Both the position numbers and the translations under genes were made by a program. Below are positions 18,540 to 26,634 of a DNA stretch of 64,000 bases, piece by piece (position 1 is the first letter of the stretch; each line of letters starts with the position of its first letter). Below the pieces are notes generated by a model. It was not told the origin of the DNA. It was given only the letters and a program-made list of their open reading frames with translations, and made no database searches. Source of the stretch: an uncultured Paenibacillaceae bacterium (GTDB taxonomy: Bacteria; Bacillota; Bacilli; Paenibacillales; K13); assembly GCA_913056365.1 (NCBI GenBank), contig CAJXLT010000001.1:1116001-1180000 (forward strand), given 5' to 3'.

Positions 18540-19304
18540 TTATTGATAGACGACAACTGGCTTGCACACTTCACAGTCTGATCGTCTCTTCAGCTTAATC
18601 GTCTGGAACTCTGCCGTTTCACCGTTATACATGACCAAGCGGTTCTTCAGCGGTTCCCCATAACCTGTCAGCACCTTGACTGCCTCCATAGCTGCCATAC
18701 TGCCAATGACGCCAGGCACAGCACCGATAACGGGAAATGGCAGCTCCCAATCCTTACTCTGGAAGCCCAAGCAGGACATGCATGGTGTCTCGCCTGGTGC
18801 GATGACCGTGAGATAGCCTTCTGCACCGCACACGGCCGCCTCTACCATCGGCTTGTTCTGACGAATTGCCTCTCGATTCAATAGATGTCTCTCTTCGAAA
18901 TAGGGCGGACAATCCATAATAATATCCGCTTGGGAGACAAGCTCGGCTGCATTCTCCTCGGTTACACTTTCCTTCACACCGACAAGTTCAATCGTAGGAT
19001 TAAGCTTGCGAATATGGGCAATGACCGAATCCACAGGCGAAATCTTGTCCACACCTTCATATGGAGACATGATCCATCTGTTCATATGTCCCAGCTCTGG
19101 TACGCCTCCATGTGCAATGACCAGCTTGCCGATCCCCGCCATCGCCAGATAGAGCGCCACCGGCGAACCTAGTCCGCCAACTCTGGAAACGAGCGCCGAA
19201 GACTGCTTCAGCTTGTGTTGGCTATCCTCGCCAAAGCCCGACATCATAATTTGCCAACTGAACCGACCTCGTTCCTCGTCAGTTAGTGATTGCGGATTGC
19301 TCAT
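18540..19304 (-). CDS. divergent ThiF/MoeB/HesA-like E1-type adenylyltransferase
   Basis: VGGLGSPVALYLA nucleotide motif, two CxxC pairs (CMSC, CEVC); TDN-type motif replaced by DCPPYFEER. Start trimmed from track 19388 to MSNPQ to avoid overlap. Confidence 0.8.
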   Translation of the reverse strand: MSNPQSLTDEERGRFSWQIMMSGFGEDSQHKLKQSSALVSRVGGLGSPVALYLAMAGIGKLVIAHGGVPELGHMNRWIMSPYEGVDKISPVDSVIAHIRKLNPTIELVGVKESVTEENAAELVSQADIIMDCPPYFEERHLLNREAIRQNKPMVEAAVCGAEGYLTVIAPGETPCMSCLGFQSKDWELPFPVIGAVPGVIGSMAAMEAVKVLTGYGEPLKNRLVMYNGETAEFQTIKLKRRSDCEVCKPVVVYQ

Positions 19305-19332
19305 ACTATCCTCTCCTCTTCCATTCGCGTGC

Positions 19333-20568
19333 TTACTGTTGCGTGACCGACAAGGGCAAGCCTGCATTCTCCCATGCGAGTAAGCCATCGTCCAAATTGT
19401 ATATATCGGTATATCCTTCGATCAGGCATTTGCGAACAGCGAACTTGCTTCGCTTGCCAATCTGACAGATGAACACTAAGCGCTTGCCTTCCTGCAGCCA
19501 TGCATCCAGATAGTCATTGATCTCACTGTAAGGAACATGACGAGAGCCCGGAATGTGTCCGCGCGCATATTCCTCTTCCTCTTCTCTAACATCGATCCAC
19601 CGTGTATTCGTATCGTCCAGCCAATGCTGGGCAACATCCACCTGTACACTGTGGCTCATATCTTGAAGCGTTGCACTGTCCTCAGCTTGGAGCTCCGTAT
19701 CTTCTCGCTTCGGCAATCCGCAGAACTGTTCATAATCGATCAACTCGTGGATCGTAGGCTCGGTGCCGCATATAGGGCATGACGCTCGCTTGCTCCGCTT
19801 GATCGTATGAATCGATCCCGCTAACAAATTCATCATGATCGTCTTGTTCGATAGAACCGAGTCAATGCCAAGCAACACCTTGATCGCTTCCAGCGCTTGG
19901 TACGATCCCATAATACCTGCTACAGCCCCTACAATGCCTGCTTCTGAGCACGATGGCACTGTGCCGGGCTTAGGCGGCTGCGGATACAGACAACGATAAC
20001 ACCCCTGACCTGGCATGAAGACGCTGACGCTGCCCTCCCACTTCAAGATGCTAGCATCTACGAGCGGCTTGCCTAACAGCACACAAGCATCATTGACCAA
20101 GTAACGTGTCGGGAAATTATCGCTGCCATTGATCACAAGGTCGTATTCTCCCATGATCTCGAACGCATTCGCAGACGTAAGCATCACTTCATGCTCCTGT
20201 ACCTGAAGCTCAGGATTCATCTGCATCAGCCGTTGCTTGGCAGAACGGGTTTTCGGCATGCCGATTGAAGCATCATCATGGACGATCTGCCTATGCAGAT
20301 TCGAGCGATCTACGCGGTCGCTGTCCACTAATCCGATCACACCAACACCAGAAGCTGCCAGATACAATGAGGCTGGAGAACCTAGCCCGCCTGCACCGAT
20401 GAACAGTACCTTCGCACCAGCCAGCTGCTGCTGCCCAGCAATTCCGATCTCCGGCAGCAACAACTGACGGGAGTATCGATCCAACTGCTGGTCATCAAAC
20501 GTCGTCAACACGGATTGTGCTGTCATTCTACTATTCACCCCGTTTCTATCTATCATGATCGTTTCCAT
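19333..20568 (-). CDS. MoeB/ThiF adenylyltransferase fused to rhodanese (MoeZ/MOCS3-like)
   Basis: LFIGAGGLGSPASLYLAASGVG...SDNFPTRYLVND; C-terminal rhodanese RHVPYSEINDY...VFICQIGKRS. Confidence 0.9.
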   Translation of the reverse strand: METIMIDRNGVNSRMTAQSVLTTFDDQQLDRYSRQLLLPEIGIAGQQQLAGAKVLFIGAGGLGSPASLYLAASGVGVIGLVDSDRVDRSNLHRQIVHDDASIGMPKTRSAKQRLMQMNPELQVQEHEVMLTSANAFEIMGEYDLVINGSDNFPTRYLVNDACVLLGKPLVDASILKWEGSVSVFMPGQGCYRCLYPQPPKPGTVPSCSEAGIVGAVAGIMGSYQALEAIKVLLGIDSVLSNKTIMMNLLAGSIHTIKRSKRASCPICGTEPTIHELIDYEQFCGLPKREDTELQAEDSATLQDMSHSVQVDVAQHWLDDTNTRWIDVREEEEEYARGHIPGSRHVPYSEINDYLDAWLQEGKRLVFICQIGKRSKFAVRKCLIEGYTDIYNLDDGLLAWENAGLPLSVTQQ

Positions 20569-20573
20569 CTACC

Positions 20574-21767
20574 TCAAACCACATATGTGCGCAGACTATG
20601 AACTACACTAGTAATAGCCTGCACCAATTGCTCTATATCGGCATCCGTCGTCTCTCTGCCGAAGCTGATCCGGATGCTGGATTCAATCTCCGAGCTGGGC
20701 AGCCCCATTGCTGTCAGCACATGCGAGTGGTGCTGCTGCTTGCCGCTGCTGCATGCAGAACCGACCGATACCGCAGTTTCGTGATCCATGCTTAACAGTT
20801 CCGCAAGCTCCTGTCCATCCACGCCGGCAATCCGCATATTTACCGTATTCCACAGACAAGGGTAAGCTTGTCCATCTGCATTGCCGTGTCTACTGTCATC
20901 CACAACGGCTCCATTGAACGATACATCGTTCACCTGATCTGCGAGCAGAGCCATCAACCGCTGTTGCAGCCTTCTGCCTGACTGAGCCGCTTCCTGCACG
21001 TAGTCAGCTGCCACCTTGCAAGCTTCGCCCATACCTATGATCGCTAACACATTCTCAGTACCGCTGCGTAGTCCGCCTTCCTGCCCTCCGCCACACAGCA
21101 CGGGCTGAATCGTAGCACGATCCTTCACGAACAAAGCCCCGACACCTTTCGGGCCTCCGAACTTGTGTGCAGAGATGGACAAGGCATCCACGCCAAGCTC
21201 CTCAACATCCAGAGTCAGCTTCCCTGCTGCTTGGACAGCATCGCAGTGGAAGAAGATCCCGTGACGCTGTGCCAGCTCGGCAACCTGGCGAATCGGCTGA
21301 ATCGTGCCCACCTCATTATTCGCTAGCATCACCGTAATCAATTGCGTGTCTGGTCGAATCGCTTGCTCGAGTGCATCCAAGGAAATTCGACCTTGCTTGC
21401 CCACTGGCAGGATCGTAAGCTCAAATCCGTTGATACGAGTGAGACGGCGACAAACCTCTAGCACAGATGGATGCTCAATGGCAGACGTGATGATGTGACC
21501 GGGATTGTCCCAATAGGCCTGGAGCCTACCCTGAATAGCCAAGTTGTTCGCCTCTGTCCCGCCTGAAGTCAGAACAAGTTGATCTGGCTTGCAACCTAGC
21601 ATAGAAGCCGCATGCTGTCTCGCCTGCTTCACCAATCGCTTCGCACGCTTACCAGTTTCATGCATACTAGAGGGATTCCCATACTCCTCTAGCGCCGACT
21701 GCATAGCAGCCTTCACTTGCTTGTTAAGCGGGGACGTAGCATTGTAGTCAAAATACAAGTATGGCAT
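20574..21767 (-). CDS. cysteine desulfurase (IscS/NifS-like)
   Basis: YFDYNATSPLN; SAHKFGGPKGVGALFVK; SVGSACSSG. Start at MPYLYF with GGAGGAG RBS rather than track Met at 21797. Confidence 0.9.
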   Translation of the reverse strand: MPYLYFDYNATSPLNKQVKAAMQSALEEYGNPSSMHETGKRAKRLVKQARQHAASMLGCKPDQLVLTSGGTEANNLAIQGRLQAYWDNPGHIITSAIEHPSVLEVCRRLTRINGFELTILPVGKQGRISLDALEQAIRPDTQLITVMLANNEVGTIQPIRQVAELAQRHGIFFHCDAVQAAGKLTLDVEELGVDALSISAHKFGGPKGVGALFVKDRATIQPVLCGGGQEGGLRSGTENVLAIIGMGEACKVAADYVQEAAQSGRRLQQRLMALLADQVNDVSFNGAVVDDSRHGNADGQAYPCLWNTVNMRIAGVDGQELAELLSMDHETAVSVGSACSSGKQQHHSHVLTAMGLPSSEIESSIRISFGRETTDADIEQLVQAITSVVHSLRTYVV

Positions 21768-21834
21768 AACTCCTCCTTCCCTCCTATCCTTCGGCATGTT
21801 TATCTATATTTCGAGCCACTTTCAGAATAAGGAC

Positions 21835-21878
21835 ATTCGCTTAAGAATTGCTAAAGAAACCATAAAGGTTTGATTAAG
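21835..21878 (-). promoter_or_regulatory. four contiguous 11-nt direct repeats upstream of the cysteine desulfurase operon (putative response-regulator site)
   Basis: Minus strand CTTAATCAAAC|CTTTATGGTTT|CTTTAGCAATT|CTTAAGCGAAT, then TATAGA (-10-like) at 21803-21808. Confidence 0.65.
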
Positions 21879-21934
21879 ATTGCTGTATCGAGTCAGATTC
21901 ATCATGATAACTGTTGTAGTTTCCGGACACAGCA

Positions 21935-22032
21935 GGCTCAGCGAGCTTAATGGTCACATCAGACTCCTCGGGCTCCTCGGACTTACCGGCTCATCGTACT
22001 TAGCGAGCACATGGGACTCATCGAGCACATTT
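21935..22032. repeat. degenerate 9-bp tandem repeat (~11 units, RRCTCANCG-like)
   Basis: GGCTCAGCG AGCTTAATG GTCACATCA GACTCCTCG GGCTCCTCG GACTTACCG GCTCATCG TACTTAGCG AGCACATGG GACTCATCG AGCACATTT. Confidence 0.7.
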
Positions 22033-22205
22033 GTGTGAAACATCGTACAAGATGCCCCCATCTAGCCGTAAAATGTCCGTTTTGAACGATTTGTCGTACA
22101 AATCTGCAGAGCGCATAAGGAACTATGCGTTCTTTGTATGAAGTTTCGTACAAAACGGATCGAATGAATGCTAACTGATCTAATTTTGTATGATCAATCG
22201 TACAA
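22031..22205. repeat. array of four 20-bp palindromes TTGNRYGA-N4-TCGTACAA spaced 51-52 bp
   Basis: Copies at 22031-22050, 22082-22101, 22134-22153, 22186-22205. Confidence 0.9.
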
Positions 22206-22254
22206 GTTGAACGGAAACTTTAACACCTCATTGACTAGACTCTGTTTCAGCTAT

Positions 22255-22293
22255 ATACAAAAAGACCCTGAGTGCTTTTCACACCCACGGTCT
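22255..22293 (-). terminator. Rho-independent terminator downstream of ANT(6)-like pseudogene
   Basis: Minus strand AGACCGTGGGTG-TGAAAAG-CACTCAGGGTCT followed by TTTTTG. Confidence 0.7.
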
Positions 22294-22307
22294 CGCTTCT
22301 TCAACTA

Positions 22308-23220
22308 TTATTTGCGTTTATTAGCTTCATCGTTGTCCTGCAGTTTGAACATTTCCGCATCTGTTGGCAATTCCCGCACATGTTGAAGATACGTTATCAT
22401 ATTGCGATCATCCTGCTCTGGATATGTGAAATGAAATGCCTCTGCAACTTCCTTACCCAATAGGCGGAACAAGTCACACGTCACCAGTAGGGAGGCCCAC
22501 ATTCGCTCCGCATTCGCATCAGCATAAGTTCGCTCATACATGGTCCAATACGATTCAGGCAAGTACTTCTTGAAATACTAATTCATCGCACCAACCGAAA
22601 CCTGATATTCATGCTGTAGTCCAATCCACCAGCAAATCATCTTGTCTAGGGCAGCTCGTGTCGTATGATGGTACATGTTCTTCGCATAAGGCAGTTGATC
22701 TCGCCAAATACCCTTCGCCACATTTTGCAGGCACCACCAGAAATTATTCGTACAACTCATAAACTGGCCTGCTGTTGGCGGATTTACATAATAGTCACGA
22801 TCTGACGGTTCAGGAACAACTGGAAGACAATTGTCTTTGTCCAACAGAAGTATAGTAAGACTATCCCGTATGAACCCGTTAACGAGCGCTGCCTTCGTTT
22901 CTAGGTGCAAATCTATCCGATTCCCATCGGTGAATAGCATTAAATATCCGTATGACTGTTCGAAATCCACCGCTTTCCCGATTGCTTGATCCAACAGATC
23001 TGGTTGCACCATAAGCAGCTCGCCGAAAACTTGAATCCATTGCCTGTCAGCTAGGAAGGATGCTGTATCTGTGACCACATAGACAATATCATAATCTTGG
23101 AACATATCACGTGTCGCGCGTGGATTCGTTCGAGAACCGTTCATGTATACGGCGCGAATTCTATCGTCACGTTCAGCAACGTCTTAGAATCAACTTGAAC
23201 ATTTCCTTTTCAGTTCGCAT
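22308..23220 (-). pseudogene. aminoglycoside 6-adenylyltransferase (ANT(6)/AadK-like), frameshift plus in-frame amber
   Basis: MRTEKEMFKLIL | extra A at 23184 | DVAERDDRIRAVYMNGSRTNP...EYQVSVGAMN-TAG(22578-22580)-YFKKYLPESYWTMYERTY...YLQHVRELP. Confidence 0.85.
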
Positions 23221-23267
23221 CAGTGTCACCTGATTTCTTTACCACAACTTGGGCTTTTTATGTCAAC

Positions 23268-23738
23268 CTAACCTTTCTCCGCAATCTCTTTGAGCTGCTC
23301 GTTTCGATGCATTAAGAATCTTGTCAAATACGAACGGAGCACGAGCCGTTCTGCAATCCAGCCGATTGGTCCATACGGTGCTGAGAATTCTACTATATCA
23401 GACATCCTCGTCTTCCCTTGCACTTCTTCGAAAATATGCGTATGTCTCATAGATCGGAACGCCCCGTGTTGCATTTCGTCCACGAATAAATAAGGTCTGT
23501 CCAGCTCCACCACCTTAGACGTAAGACGCTGTCTAACTCCGAAGTGCGTAGCTTCGAAGGTTACAGTCTCGTTAAGCCCAATGAGACCGGTACGGACACC
23601 ATCGATAATTGCCTCCTTCGTATGTGGCCATGCCGTGCGCTTATGGATATCCATATCGCGAGCTAGGTCGAAACATAGCTCGATCGGCGCGTCTATCTGT
23701 ATATTCGTTTCCACTGTAATCATTCCTAACACCCCCAC
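23268..23738 (-). CDS. SRPBCC family protein
   Basis: IQIDAPIELCFDLARDMDIH...DIVEFSAPYGPIGWIAERLVLRSYL. Confidence 0.8.
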   Translation of the reverse strand: MGVLGMITVETNIQIDAPIELCFDLARDMDIHKRTAWPHTKEAIIDGVRTGLIGLNETVTFEATHFGVRQRLTSKVVELDRPYLFVDEMQHGAFRSMRHTHIFEEVQGKTRMSDIVEFSAPYGPIGWIAERLVLRSYLTRFLMHRNEQLKEIAEKG

Positions 23739-23753
23739 CCATTCGCGCGCCGA

Positions 23754-24485
23754 TCATTCATCCTCGAACAGTTCTCGCAATATAGCCTTTCGATTCTCTA
23801 GAAATCTTCGCGTGATTTGATAATGCTCAGTATCTTCATAGTGGACTTCTCGAATTCCATCCTGATCGAAGTGGACAATCTGCGCATCAGGATAGCCCAA
23901 TATAATGGGCGAATGTGTAGCGATAATAAACTGCGATGTCGGTTCGAGGTCTCTGAGTATACGTAGAAAGGATAATTGTCGAGTTGGAGATAACGCTGCT
24001 TCAGGTTCATCCAGGAGAAAGATACCTGTTCGATTAAACCGATGTAAGAACAAGCTTAGGAAAGATTCTCCGTGTGACTGTTCATGCAAGGACCTTCCCC
24101 CATAATATTGCTGCGCGTTCACTTCGTCAATATGAGAGGCAAAATGGTAAAAGGACTCTGCCCGAAGAAAAAAACCATTCGTCATCTTCGGCAACCAAGA
24201 CAAGCGAAGGTATTCCCCTAATGCTGCTTCTGCGGCGTCTACATCATACACATTGTTCCTGCCTCCGCCTGCAGGGTTGAATCCGCATTGGTAAGCAATG
24301 GCTTCAAGCAACGTTGATTTCCCAGAACCGTTCTCCCCGACGAAAAATGTGATATTGCGGGTGAATGCAAGCTTATCCAGTGTGCGAATGGCAGGAATAC
24401 TGAACGGATAGTGGTGCGTGGATGATCGCTTATTCTTCAACAGCTCTACACTTCTTAGATACATAGATCCTTCTTCGCACCCCAT
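23754..24485 (-). CDS. AAA/ABC-type ATPase
   Basis: Walker A VGENGSGKST; GIFLLDEPEAALSPTRQL; FIIATHSPIIL. Confidence 0.85.
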   Translation of the reverse strand: MGCEEGSMYLRSVELLKNKRSSTHHYPFSIPAIRTLDKLAFTRNITFFVGENGSGKSTLLEAIAYQCGFNPAGGGRNNVYDVDAAEAALGEYLRLSWLPKMTNGFFLRAESFYHFASHIDEVNAQQYYGGRSLHEQSHGESFLSLFLHRFNRTGIFLLDEPEAALSPTRQLSFLRILRDLEPTSQFIIATHSPIILGYPDAQIVHFDQDGIREVHYEDTEHYQITRRFLENRKAILRELFEDE

Positions 24486-25015
24486 TCTCTCTTCAGTAAT
24501 CCATATACGATATGGTCTACGTAATGGTCATATAGCCATTCCGCTTCGCGAATCGTCCCTTCGTTCGTAAATCCGAGTCTCTCCGGTATGGCTCGGCTTC
24601 TCTGATTCTGAACGGCTGCTCTGATCTCTATTCGATTGATGCCAAGCTCCAAGATGACGTGGCGAACAAGTGCATGACATGACTTCGTCATGATTCCCCT
24701 TCCTTGAAATCCCGATGCAAGCCAGTAGCCTATCGAAGTCTTGCGATGCTGCCAATCGATACCGTGAAGACCGATACAACCAACGATTCTACCTTGATAG
24801 AAGATCGCAGCATGGAAGCCGTTGTTGTCCTTGAATGCTTCTAAGGTAGAATGAATGAATAACGCGATATCTTCGGGACCATTCGTTCCATCTATCCAGG
24901 GCAGCCACTGTCTCAAGTAACGTCGATCATTCACGATGATGTGATAAATCTCTTCCGCATATCTTGGCTCCAACAGCTTCAATTGAATGCGGTCATCGAC
25001 ATTATAATCAAACAT
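24455..25015 (-). CDS. GNAT family N-acetyltransferase (RimL-like)
   Basis: SIGYWLASGFQGRGIMTKSCHALVRHVILELGINRIEIR. Confidence 0.85.
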   Translation of the reverse strand: MFDYNVDDRIQLKLLEPRYAEEIYHIIVNDRRYLRQWLPWIDGTNGPEDIALFIHSTLEAFKDNNGFHAAIFYQGRIVGCIGLHGIDWQHRKTSIGYWLASGFQGRGIMTKSCHALVRHVILELGINRIEIRAAVQNQRSRAIPERLGFTNEGTIREAEWLYDHYVDHIVYGLLKREWGAKKDLCI

Positions 25016-25159
25016 CGCTCCCCTCCCTCTGTCCGACTGTATGTTGAGAAAATTATATCAGTATTCACGTCAACTCACAAGAACAAATGTTCCTCACATT
25101 CAATACATCCTTACTATCTTATTCTGTATGCTTTCTTTTATCACGTTGCCTTTTCCTTA

Positions 25160-25435
25160 TTAGTTAATCAAATATAAGATGATTTTCATCCATGTCCATA
25201 ATGGGGTGTTAGTAATGAAGATACTTGCAATCAGCATCATTCCAATATTCTCTTTGAAGGTTGGTTTATCTCGTTGGAAGATCAATCTATAGCTGATGAA
25301 GCCATACAGAACCACCGTCCAGACTATGAAGAATATATCTAGATCAGCATTCATTATGGAACTCCTTTCCTCAAACTCACCCGTTCCACTCAACCTCTCA
25401 ACAAGCTCTGTAATCTGCTCTTCACTTGCTCCCAT
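25160..25435 (-). CDS. small hypothetical membrane protein
   Basis: Two hydrophobic segments; no family recognised. Confidence 0.5.
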   Translation of the reverse strand: MGASEEQITELVERLSGTGEFEERSSIMNADLDIFFIVWTVVLYGFISYRLIFQRDKPTFKENIGMMLIASIFITNTPLWTWMKIILYLIN

Positions 25436-25615
25436 TCTTCGTCTACAATTACTAATCCCCTAACTATACAATTTACATTTCAAGATTATCTACTCCCAGC
25501 CCATACTCGCGAACCAGAAGTTCGTCTGTTCCTTCTCTAGTGCTATTCGTACAGATTCGGTAATCGCACTTGCATTCTCCTTCGCTTGGTGTATTCATTC
25601 TGTCCTAAATGAAAC

Positions 25616-25649
25616 ATCCCTGACAATGAACAGCTCGGTTGTCAGGGAT
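25616..25649 (-). terminator. terminator-like hairpin downstream of 25683 gene
   Basis: Perfect 11-bp stem ATCCCTGACAA/TTGTCAGGGAT; weak T tract. Confidence 0.5.
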
Positions 25650-25682
25650 ACGATGCGGGTACTATTCCATTATACGTTCGAC

Positions 25683-26501
25683 TTAGTTCTCTCGGCATTC
25701 AATCTTCTTCAACCCTCGATTAAGTGCGGCAATATACATCGTCTCTTGGAAACTTGCAACATCTGTCACCGGATAGCCTGCCAGCATAGAACGAAGGATC
25801 AATCGTGCACCTACCATCTCGAAGCGATACAACCCTTGACTTGTGCAAGCATATACACTTGTTCCTGACATCTTCAACGAATAGAGAATCTTGCCTTCAA
25901 AACTTACCTTGGTGAAGCCGCCTCGCTTGTTCCCCTGAATCATATCTCCGTCAAGGGTCACACCGAGCAAGTAACCCCGATATACAGATAAGCTCATAAT
26001 GGCAGTATCGAGTGGAATTTCCGCCCAATCCGCTGTATATCGATCATAGAGGGAAAGACCCAAGCTCGTAGCAAGTATGTAATACTGTGGTGTCAGCAGC
26101 AGATCGTAAATGGCGGTGTTCGGATAGGCGGTATTCTCCCATCGCGTTCCGATTTTACACCAGAGCCCGTATTCTGTAGCTGCCGCGAAGAACACACCTT
26201 GTCTCTTCACTTGGTAGCAGGGAACGGTTACATCTGTCGCATACCACTGATTCGCATCATAGTAGAACAATCCCATATTCGTGCATACGTAGACTGAGCC
26301 ATCAATCGACTGCATCCGATTCACAATAGTCCCATCGGGAAGCCCATGATCGGCTTGCGTCCAGCTCCCGTCTCGTCCTTTGTGATAAATGCCTTTGCCG
26401 AATGCGGCTGCGAACATCATATCCTTATTCACACTGACCGCCAATATATCTGGAGAAGGGCAGTTCGTCTCATCCGAAATAATCTTATTGGGAGTAGCCA
26501 T
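25683..26501 (-). CDS. propeller-like repeat protein of unknown function
   Basis: Repeated blades (KGIYHKGRDGSWTQ..., MGLFYYDANQWY..., YGLWCKIGTRWE..., LGLSLYDRYTADW...); start MATPNK at 26501. Confidence 0.65.
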   Translation of the reverse strand: MATPNKIISDETNCPSPDILAVSVNKDMMFAAAFGKGIYHKGRDGSWTQADHGLPDGTIVNRMQSIDGSVYVCTNMGLFYYDANQWYATDVTVPCYQVKRQGVFFAAATEYGLWCKIGTRWENTAYPNTAIYDLLLTPQYYILATSLGLSLYDRYTADWAEIPLDTAIMSLSVYRGYLLGVTLDGDMIQGNKRGGFTKVSFEGKILYSLKMSGTSVYACTSQGLYRFEMVGARLILRSMLAGYPVTDVASFQETMYIAALNRGLKKIECREN

Positions 26502-26550
26502 GTTGACACATCCTTTGATCCTTAATTGATAACACATCTCCAATAATAGT

Positions 26551-26565
26551 TGATAATGATTATCA
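26551..26565. promoter_or_regulatory. Fur box, perfect 7-1-7
   Basis: TGATAATGATTATCA, ~50 bp upstream of the 26501 start. Confidence 0.75.
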
Positions 26566-26634
26566 GTGTCAAGATGAACGCGTCCATTTACTCCCTCTCT
26601 CCTTAGCCTTCTATGTGATGTTTAGTGCGATATC

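Noticed and set aside
21798-22030. Moco riboswitch upstream of the Mo/S operon
   Set aside because: No recognisable Moco-aptamer consensus; the sequence is explained by 11-mer and 9-mer repeats.
22031-22205. CRISPR array interpretation of the phased repeats
   Set aside because: Repeat is only 20 bp with a variable 4-nt centre and variable left arm, four units, no cas genes in the window.
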